Positions 1 through 4,965 of a stretch of 8,021 bases of DNA are shown here, in pieces; the first letter of the stretch is position 1, and every line of letters starts with the position of its first letter. The notes below the pieces were generated by a model. The model had not been told where the DNA came from, did not search any database, and worked only from the letters and a program-made list of their open reading frames with translations. The position numbers and the translations under genes were made by a program. Source of the stretch: Lysobacterales bacterium (GTDB lineage: Bacteria > Pseudomonadota > Gammaproteobacteria > Xanthomonadales > Marinicellaceae); assembly GCA_015494035.1 (NCBI GenBank), contig WGBZ01000338.1, positions 1 to 8,021 of the forward strand. Direction: 5' to 3'.

Positions 1-426
1 ATCAAGGACCGGATTGCCGACATCATGTTCCAATTGCTGATGCTGCGTCCGGCAGAATTTGATGTACTGGCTTCCCCAAACCTGAATGGCGACTACCTGT
101 CAGACGCCGCTGCCGCTGAAGTGGGCGGCATGGGGATTGCTCCGGGCGCTAATATGGCCGATTTTATTGCTGTTTTTGAAGCCACGCACGGCACGGCGCC
201 CAAATACACCAACCTCAACAAGGTGAATCCCAGTTCACTGATGTTTTCCGGTGCCATGATGCTGGAATACATCGGCTGGAAAGAAGCCGCCAACAAGATT
301 TATGAGGCTTTCCCGAAAGTGATTGCCGACAAGACCGTTACTTACGATTTCGCCCGTTTGATGGAGGGCGCCACCCAAGTGGGCACCAGCGAATTTGCCG
401 ATGCCATTATCGCCAAGATGGATTAG
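1..426 (+). CDS. icd: NADP-dependent isocitrate dehydrogenase, C-terminal part (5' end outside window)
   Basis: This is the C-terminal 141 residues of isocitrate dehydrogenase, which oxidatively decarboxylates isocitrate to 2-oxoglutarate in the cytoplasmic TCA cycle. The frame is open from base 1 ([10 protein letters not shown]) and stops at TAG 424-426, so roughly two thirds of a protein of about 416 residues lies upstream. It follows the E. coli enzyme closely: [17 protein letters not shown] carries the metal-binding aspartates, and GIAPGAN and [11 protein letters not shown] are the cofactor-loop motifs. Specificity for NADP rather than NAD is supported by the Lys-Tyr of GTAPKY and by the Tyr and Arg of [13 protein letters not shown], which match the 2'-phosphate contacts known in E. 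coli Icd. The gene converges with the - strand polysaccharide cluster and is followed by its own terminator. Nothing odd is seen apart from the window-edge truncation. Confidence 0.97.
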   Translation: MKDRIADIMFQLLMLRPAEFDVLASPNLNGDYLSDAAAAEVGGMGIAPGANMADFIAVFEATHGTAPKYTNLNKVNPSSLMFSGAMMLEYIGWKEAANKIYEAFPKVIADKTVTYDFARLMEGATQVGTSEFADAIIAKMD

Positions 427-471
427 GTCGCTGGCTGTAATTGCTGTTACCATCAATTGATGGTGGCGACC
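426..471 (+). other. Hairpin directly after the icd stop codon, containing a 16-bp perfect palindrome
   Basis: Bases 449-464 (ACCATCAATTGATGGT) form a perfect palindrome. An outer arm GGTCGC at 426-431, whose first base is the last base of the icd stop codon, can pair with GCGACC at 466-471. As RNA this gives a two-part stem just after translation ends and 22 bases before the terminator hairpin. No T-run follows, so it is not a terminator itself. It may stabilise the mRNA 3' end or be a protein-binding palindrome; that is inference. Confidence 0.4.
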
Positions 472-493
472 AGGCAAACAGTGAAACCACAAG

Positions 494-527
494 AACCCGG
501 CACAACTTGACTTGTGTTGGGTTTTTT
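494..527 (+). terminator. Intrinsic (Rho-independent) terminator of icd
   Basis: AACCCGGCACAA (494-505) pairs with TTGTGTTGGGTT (512-523) as a 12-bp stem containing two G-U pairs, closed by a 6-base loop (506-511). The run of six T residues is at 522-527. CCACAA at 487-492 and TTGTGG at 526-531 can extend the stem, so the structure may also slow transcription arriving from the opposite strand. It lies 68 bases after the icd stop. Confidence 0.9.
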
Positions 528-624
528 GTGGCTCAGGCGTTAATGGGCGTTTGGATGAAAAACGACATTAACTTTACAACGAGGTGAATCTGCCCCAGGT
601 CAGTCAAAGCCACCCTTAACCACG

Positions 625-639
625 TATAATATATATTAT
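625..639 (+). promoter_or_regulatory. Consensus -10 box overlapping a 14-bp AT palindrome
   Basis: TATAAT at 625-630 is a perfect sigma-70 -10 hexamer. It overlaps a perfect palindrome, ATAATATATATTAT, at 626-639. The -35 region is poor: CAGTCA at 601-606 has three of six consensus positions with 18-base spacing. A start point near 637 would give a short leader before the Shine-Dalgarno at 650-653 and the ATG at 660. The palindrome could hold an operator, or simply be AT-rich DNA. Confidence 0.4.
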
Positions 640-659
640 GTTAAATTAAGAGGATGGGC

Positions 660-806
660 ATGAGTTCATTGCAATTGCATTGGCTGATCTGGGTAAAACA
701 CTTAAGTTTCAGTCCCCTTACCGGGAACAAAGTCAAGCAAAGGTCTACTGAACCAGCTGTTGTTCTGTTGCTTTGGCTTTGGCTTTGCTGGAGTCTGTTC
801 GTTTGA
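660..806 (+). CDS. Possible small membrane peptide, 48 aa, unrecognised
   Basis: This frame runs from ATG 660 to TGA 804-806. I do not recognise the product. In its favour are a GAGG Shine-Dalgarno at 650-653 six bases from the ATG, and a perfect TATAAT at 625-630. The predicted peptide has a basic, polar middle (TGNKVKQRSTEP) and ends in AVVLLLWLWLCWSLFV, a 16-residue hydrophobic stretch rich in Leu and Trp that could insert in a membrane, as in small membrane proteins or type I toxin-like peptides. Against it are the low-complexity ctttgg repeat that encodes part of the hydrophobic tail, the lack of a recognised homologue and the absence of a clear terminator downstream. It could equally be non-coding DNA or a decayed gene. 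Confidence 0.3.
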   Translation: MSSLQLHWLIWVKHLSFSPLTGNKVKQRSTEPAVVLLLWLWLCWSLFV

Positions 807-866
807 GTGGCCCGATGGTGATGGTGCAGTGATTTCATTACAGGGAAAAAGCGAAATCGTTATTAG

Positions 867-1024
867 GGAAGCTCTGATTGAATCGTAAACTCGCTTCTCA
901 TGTCTGAAATGTCCGATAACTGTGTTGCAGTCCTTGCCAATAGCCAGCTATTTGCTGCGAACTTCGCCTTGTTCTCGAACATTTCCGACATAATCTGCTT
1001 CGTTCAGATTCAATCAGAGCTTCC
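867..1024. mobile_element. MITE-like element, copy 1 (158 bp, TTAG target duplication)
   Basis: The element has perfect 18-bp terminal inverted repeats at 867-884 (GGAAGCTCTGATTGAATC) and 1007-1024. It is flanked by direct repeats TTAG at 863-866 and 1025-1028. Inside the ends, a subterminal pair of 21-base arms (900-920 and 971-991) matches at 18 of 21 positions, each arm 15 bases from its terminal repeat. The centre has two small hairpins: AATAGC-CA-GCTATT at 939-952 and GCGAA-C-TTCGC at 957-967. It has no coding capacity. The GGAAG terminus and a 4-bp TA-centred duplication fit the IS5 group (ends starting GGAAGG, YTAR-type targets), so mobilisation in trans by an IS5-family transposase is my inference. 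The right duplication contains the TAA stop of the gene at 1025-2584. Copy 2 is at 6837-6994. Confidence 0.88.
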
Positions 1025-2584
1025 TTAGGCGACTGGTGAACGTTTTAATTGCGCGATCAACACCCAGAACAAAGCGGTCACATAAATTGGATAAACATGC
1101 AACACCATGCGGTTGGATGAGGTAAAGGTTTGTGCAAACTGGCTGAAGCTGGTGAGACTGTACAGACAAAGCACAGCCAGAAGATAAGCCAACAGCAACG
1201 CGACAAACAACCTGAGGCTCTGCGCGACCGGCTTTTGCCAGAAAACCAGCCACACCACTACCGGCAACGCGAACCACATCAACAACCAGTTGCGACTGAA
1301 AAACAGGCCTTCCAGCCAAGCCCAATCGGCAAAATGAAACCCCAATTTCACGGTTCCGTAACCGGGCAGTTGCAGGTGCTGGCGATCAAACACCAGCAGG
1401 CCCACTGGTGTCTCGAATTCAATAGGCATCAGGGCCCAAATAATGAGTGTCACGACGAGGCAAATACCGCCAGCATACAACAAGACTCGACGCCAGTGCG
1501 CTTGCGTTAAGCGGGTCGCGAAAAAGAAAATCAGCAGTGTCAACCAGCCATATAACTTGATAAACGGCAGTGCCAACAGGAAGAAAAAGCTAAGGCGGCG
1601 ATGACCGCGGTGACCGCTTTGAAGCCACAACACATAATGGGCAGCCGCCATCCAGAGATAGCAGGCAAACAGAATATCCGCATAGCCCGGAAACAGCATG
1701 TGTTGCAGCCACAAGGGGGTAATCAGCAACATCAAGGCCGCCAGGGCAGCCAATGCGCCGGGCAGAAACGTAGAAGAAAAAGAAAATATACGGACATGGT
1801 GCAGCAAAAAGCCATAGATGCCAAGGGCCAGAAAACCACTGGCCATGGGCCAAAGCACAGCAGCCCCCTGCTCCACCGTAGTGGTCAACGTGGAAAAAGT
1901 GGCATACAGCAATCCGATGGCATCGGGGTAATGCCACATGTGGGAAGAAAAGACCTGGGCAGAAGGCGACTTTTCCAACCATTCAGCGGGTGGCACAATG
2001 GCTGTGGTCAGGCCCGTATCCGCCCAGATTTTGGCTTTGGCAATCCAGCCAGACCAGGCATCCCAGGCCAGTACCGGCAAGCGGCTGGCCAGCAGCATGG
2101 CATAAACCAGGACAACCAAAGCCAATGCACCAATCACCAGTTCAGGCCAGCGAGAAGACAGGAAAGCCCTGAGGATTGGCTGATTTTCCCGCTGAGTGGT
2201 CTTGCCAGAAGGATTCAAGCGAGGCGCTGCCTGCAGAATGTTTTTATGTGGTTGGCCTGCCAGTAAACCGCCCTGCTCTTTCCCTTGATCAGAAAGCCCA
2301 CTGCGCTTGCGGCGTGCTGTCAGAATATCCCACATCAATAACACGGCGGCGGCAAGGTGCAGGCTCAATAAAGCCAGGAAGGCGCTGCGTGCAGAGACGG
2401 TAAGTGGCAACCACTGCAAGCCATTGAGCAGCAGAATGTTCAGAAAAAGGCCCGAAAAAAAAGCCGTGGCAAGATCGAATGGCGCATTGATGGCCGGGGC
2501 GTTGAAGACCCGGCGCACCAGTAGAAAACCGGCTGGCAAAGTCAGTAATAGCAGCGTTATGAAAGGCAAGAAACTGGCGCTCAT
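1025..2584 (-). CDS. Polytopic membrane protein, possible GT-C-type glycosyltransferase
   Basis: 519 residues, not confidently recognised. I start it at ATG 2584-2582, which overlaps the upstream TGA as ATGA and has GGAG (2598-2595) and AAGGGG upstream; the GTG at 2626 would add 14 hydrophilic residues that look out of place. There are about ten hydrophobic segments, with a basic cytoplasmic-looking insert at about residues 90-145. Conspicuous polar motifs sit between segments: WDAWSGWIAKAK (174-185), HYPDAIGL (218-225) and FPGYADILF (298-306). An acidic residue in the first large loop followed by many helices is the plan of GT-C enzymes, which use polyprenyl-phosphate sugars in the membrane; this assignment is inference. 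The position after galU, slyX and a second membrane gene supports a role in surface polysaccharide. The TAA stop lies in the target duplication of MITE copy 1. Confidence 0.8.
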   Translation of the reverse strand: MSASFLPFITLLLLTLPAGFLLVRRVFNAPAINAPFDLATAFFSGLFLNILLLNGLQWLPLTVSARSAFLALLSLHLAAAVLLMWDILTARRKRSGLSDQGKEQGGLLAGQPHKNILQAAPRLNPSGKTTQRENQPILRAFLSSRWPELVIGALALVVLVYAMLLASRLPVLAWDAWSGWIAKAKIWADTGLTTAIVPPAEWLEKSPSAQVFSSHMWHYPDAIGLLYATFSTLTTTVEQGAAVLWPMASGFLALGIYGFLLHHVRIFSFSSTFLPGALAALAALMLLITPLWLQHMLFPGYADILFACYLWMAAAHYVLWLQSGHRGHRRLSFFFLLALPFIKLYGWLTLLIFFFATRLTQAHWRRVLLYAGGICLVVTLIIWALMPIEFETPVGLLVFDRQHLQLPGYGTVKLGFHFADWAWLEGLFFSRNWLLMWFALPVVVWLVFWQKPVAQSLRLFVALLLAYLLAVLCLYSLTSFSQFAQTFTSSNRMVLHVYPIYVTALFWVLIAQLKRSPVA

Positions 2585-3825
2585 TGCCCCTTTTCTCCGG
2601 AGGGGTTCACCGAAACCTGCCACCACGCCTCACCAGCACGTGTCACCTCAAAAGGCTGTGTGCTGGCCTGGATCGAGTTGATCAGTCCTGCAAACAGGGG
2701 TTTGTCATTGAAGGGAACCAGAAAAATGGCGCCATTGCGGATCGTGGCCGACATGGGTTCTGACCAGCCGGGAAACCACATGGCATTGTGCGGTAACAAA
2801 TACCAGTAAAGGCGCAAAGCCGCGTAATCGTTACCCAGAATAACCACTTGGCTGGCTGCGGAGCCTTTTTTCTGCACCGCCTGCTGAACCGCTGCAATCA
2901 CGGCTTTCAAGGGCTGGTCACTGCTTAATACCGGCTGCGAGCCACCGGGCTGAAGGAAAGCGTGCTGGCTCCAGCGCTGCAGATGAAAACCTTGAATCAA
3001 ATTGAACACGGCCACAAATAGGGAGCCTGCCAGGAGTACCGGCAAAATCAGCCAGCCCTGGCGTTTTCGAAAAGCGGCCAGGCCGCCAAGTAACACCATA
3101 GCGATGGCCAGCACGGCGCCAGGGCTTGCGTACCAGGGCAGTTGTGATGAATAAGGCAGGTGATTGATGTCACCATAGCGCGGTGGCTGCCAACTCAACC
3201 AGGCAAGCCATTGGTGCCGCAAGGCTTGCCACAAATCCGGTTGTGGCCATTGAACAGTTTCAAGTGTTAACGGAAATTTTTGTTCTTCTGCCCACCCCAA
3301 TGGAAACAAGGGTTCAGCGATCAGACCCAGCTGACGGATGCGACCCTGCCACCCGTCAACTGATGATAGATCGGTTAAGGAAATTCCTGCAAATGGTTGA
3401 TTTAAAATAAAAAAATGAGGCACCGCATCCTGCGAAGACAGCCAGGCCAGCCGGTATTGCCGATTGCTGGAAGCCCGGGGCAAATGGACTTCAATCACTG
3501 GCCGTGTATCTGCATCAAACGGGGATGTGTGCAGGGCCAGCGCCACACGGTGGTCGGAATCGGATAGGTAGGTTTGGCTGTTTTTATCCTGGCGCAGCAG
3601 GCGCCCTTGCACCAGCTGGGGCGTCGGGGATAGCGCGCCTTCGGTGCCAGCTGCCTGTTTAAACCAGTGACGGTGTGAAAGCCAGGCTGTGGCCAGAAAC
3701 ACCAGCCCGATCACGACACCAGCCAGCAGTACCTGCCCTGTCCATTGCCAGGCAGAAAGGGAAACCATGGATGACTGGTTGGACTCGGGTGAATGTTTTG
3801 ATGCTGCCAGTGTGTTGTGTGGCAT
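2581..3825 (-). CDS. Unrecognised membrane protein with three predicted transmembrane segments
   Basis: 414 residues of unknown function. The ATG at 3825 is preceded by GAGG (3838-3835) at a 9-base spacing; a later Met at residue 20 has no comparable site. Visible segments are TM1 at about residues 29-50, then a soluble domain of about 180 residues (probably periplasmic, with aromatic and Pro-rich motifs), TM2 at about 234-252, TM3 at about 257-276 with a short basic FRKRQGW turn between them, and a soluble C-terminal domain of about 135 residues. In that domain, SQVVILGNDYAALRLYWYLL (325-344) looks like the start of an alpha/beta fold, but I cannot name it. The 3' end overlaps the next membrane gene by 4 bases, so the two are probably translationally coupled and may form a complex. 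It follows slyX by 49 bases. Confidence 0.8.
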   Translation of the reverse strand: MPHNTLAASKHSPESNQSSMVSLSAWQWTGQVLLAGVVIGLVFLATAWLSHRHWFKQAAGTEGALSPTPQLVQGRLLRQDKNSQTYLSDSDHRVALALHTSPFDADTRPVIEVHLPRASSNRQYRLAWLSSQDAVPHFFILNQPFAGISLTDLSSVDGWQGRIRQLGLIAEPLFPLGWAEEQKFPLTLETVQWPQPDLWQALRHQWLAWLSWQPPRYGDINHLPYSSQLPWYASPGAVLAIAMVLLGGLAAFRKRQGWLILPVLLAGSLFVAVFNLIQGFHLQRWSQHAFLQPGGSQPVLSSDQPLKAVIAAVQQAVQKKGSAASQVVILGNDYAALRLYWYLLPHNAMWFPGWSEPMSATIRNGAIFLVPFNDKPLFAGLINSIQASTQPFEVTRAGEAWWQVSVNPSGEKGQ

Positions 3826-3874
3826 TCCCTGCGGCCTCTAAAATGCCCGATCGACGCGCTTACCGGTGACCCGG

Positions 3875-4099
3875 TCAGTAATGGGGTGGCACTTCATTGT
3901 CTGGATCAAATACGGTCTGAGTGTGGCTTTCGTCGCCGGGGTTCTTGTGCTGCGCCATCAGGCTTTTCACCTGTCGCTGGAGTTGATCCAGCTGCTTTTG
4001 TTGTAACACCACCTGTTGCTCAAGGCGTTCCAGGTTTTCTTCCTGAAAAGCCTGATTGATTTCCAGCGTCTCCAGCCGCTGCAGTAGCTCAGGATTCAT
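3875..4099 (-). CDS. slyX: SlyX family protein
   Basis: 74 residues, the family's usual length (E. coli SlyX is 72). Residues 1-50 are a heptad-like coiled coil (LLQRLETLEINQAFQEENLE and onward, with regular Leu/Val and many Gln/Glu), and the protein ends in VPPHY, the hallmark PPHY terminus of SlyX. The biochemical role of the family is not established. The ATG overlaps the galU stop as ATGA (4099-4096), and a good AAGGAA Shine-Dalgarno (4112-4107) lies inside galU, so both coupling and independent initiation are possible. A small inverted repeat (ACCGG-TGAC-CCGGT, 3862-3875) touches the stop codon but has no T-run. Its placement in a polysaccharide operon is a contextual clue only. Confidence 0.93.
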   Translation of the reverse strand: MNPELLQRLETLEINQAFQEENLERLEQQVVLQQKQLDQLQRQVKSLMAQHKNPGDESHTQTVFDPDNEVPPHY

Positions 4100-4965
4100 G
4101 GTCTGTTTCCTTCGAGCAAGGCCATGAGGTCATCGCGCTGAAGGGTGCCGTCTGCCAGTGCCGTAGCCACGGTGGCCTGCACATACCCCTGCTTGTGGCC
4201 ACAATCGTAACGCTGACCTTCTAATTGACGCGCAATGAGGCCGTTGTCCGTCACCAGCTTTTTCAGGGCATCAGTGAGCTGAATTTCGCCGCCTTGGTCT
4301 GGCGGAGTCTCGGCCAGCAAGGAGAAAACAGCGGCATCCAGCACATAGCGGCCGATGACACCAAATCGCGAAGGCGCCTCAGTTGCTGCCGGTTTTTCCA
4401 CAATCTGGGTCACTTTTCCGGTGCCATGGTGCCATTGGGGTACGCCCACCACGCCGTAACGACTGAGCCACTGCTCGGGCACTTCCTCGACACTCACGGC
4501 GCTGCAACCACCAGAGTGGACGGTATCTATGAGGGCAGCGGTGGTGTTGACCGGTGAACGAATGTAATCATCGGCGAGAATCACGGCAAAAAATTCATCT
4601 TCGATAATGGGTCGGGCCTGCAAAACGGCATGCCCCAAACCCAGGGGTTCCCCCTGGGGAATGAAGATGCGCGTCACCTGCTCGGGCAAGGTGTCGAGCT
4701 TTTCTACCAGTGAGGCCTTGCCCTGGTGCTGGAATTTCTGACGCAACATGGGGCGTGGATCAAAGTGATCGCTGATGGCGTGTTTGCTGGCGCTGGTGAT
4801 AAAGATCAGGGTGTCTATGCCGGCGGCAACGGCTTCTTCCACGGCGTGTTGGATCAGCGGCTTGTCCACAATGGGCAGCATTTCCTTGGGAATGGACTTG
4901 GTTGCCGGCAAAAACCGGGTGCCCATCCCCCCCACAGGGAAGACGGCTTTAGTGACGGGTTTCAT
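4096..4965 (-). CDS. galU: UTP--glucose-1-phosphate uridylyltransferase
   Basis: The enzyme makes UDP-glucose from UTP and glucose-1-phosphate in the cytoplasm, feeding LPS core, O-antigen, capsule and other glycans. At 289 residues it has the family's normal length. The N-terminal nucleotidyltransferase signature VGGMGTRFLPATKSIPKEML spans residues 11-30, with PIVDKPLIQ just after. Other conserved pieces are GLGHAVLQA (109-117), ILADD (129-133), VEKP (189-192), GRYVL (205-209), GEIQLTDAL (226-234) and YDCGHKQGYVQA (253-264). I start it at ATG 4965; an in-frame TTG three codons earlier (4974) is less likely. No clear Shine-Dalgarno is visible, and the gene overlaps the upstream wbpM-like gene by 17 bases, so coupled translation is likely. 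The P-loop-like glycines are encoded by a run of seven G. Confidence 0.96.
   Translation of the reverse strand: MKPVTKAVFPVGGMGTRFLPATKSIPKEMLPIVDKPLIQHAVEEAVAAGIDTLIFITSASKHAISDHFDPRPMLRQKFQHQGKASLVEKLDTLPEQVTRIFIPQGEPLGLGHAVLQARPIIEDEFFAVILADDYIRSPVNTTAALIDTVHSGGCSAVSVEEVPEQWLSRYGVVGVPQWHHGTGKVTQIVEKPAATEAPSRFGVIGRYVLDAAVFSLLAETPPDQGGEIQLTDALKKLVTDNGLIARQLEGQRYDCGHKQGYVQATVATALADGTLQRDDLMALLEGNRP

Larger units (their letters stand above)
528..862. other. Intergenic stretch between the icd terminator and MITE copy 1
   Basis: About 335 bases with no recognisable conserved gene. The only structured content I see is the promoter-like AT palindrome near 625-639 and the small ORF at 660-806, both listed separately. 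Bases 528-620 hold only very short open frames. Bases 807-862 hold nothing I can name. The long - strand open frame across 641-838 begins with a His-rich, Gln/Ser-rich low-complexity composition and looks like chance. Confidence 0.5.

Noticed and set aside
641..838. 65-codon - strand frame with a His-rich start
   Set aside because: Low-complexity composition, no Shine-Dalgarno, and it overlaps the better supported + strand small frame.
867..1024. The repeated sequence as a CRISPR or REP/BIME repeat
   Set aside because: Only two copies almost 6 kb apart, no spacers, and terminal inverted repeats with target duplications, which mark a transposed element.
1601..2266. Long + strand open frame opposite the polytopic membrane gene (and shorter ones at 1130-1510, 2307-2681, 5537-6019)
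   Set aside because: Gln/His/Arg-rich composition typical of the antisense of hydrophobic coding sequence; no motifs or ribosome sites.
1025..2626. GTG at 2626 as start of the polytopic membrane protein
   Set aside because: It adds 14 hydrophilic residues and a long overlap; the ATG at 2584 makes an ATGA junction with a nearby Shine-Dalgarno and begins directly with the first membrane helix.
3409..3415. Run of seven A inside the three-segment membrane gene as a phase-variable tract
   Set aside because: Short homopolymer, frame intact on both sides, no sign of frameshift.
3862..3877. ACCGG-TGAC-CCGGT inverted repeat at the slyX stop as a terminator
   Set aside because: Five-base stem with no T-run, and the next gene starts 49 bases on in the same direction.
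4927..4933. Run of seven C (seven G in galU) as a phase-variable tract
   Set aside because: It encodes the conserved glycine loop of GalU and is shorter than typical slipping tracts; in-frame as it stands.
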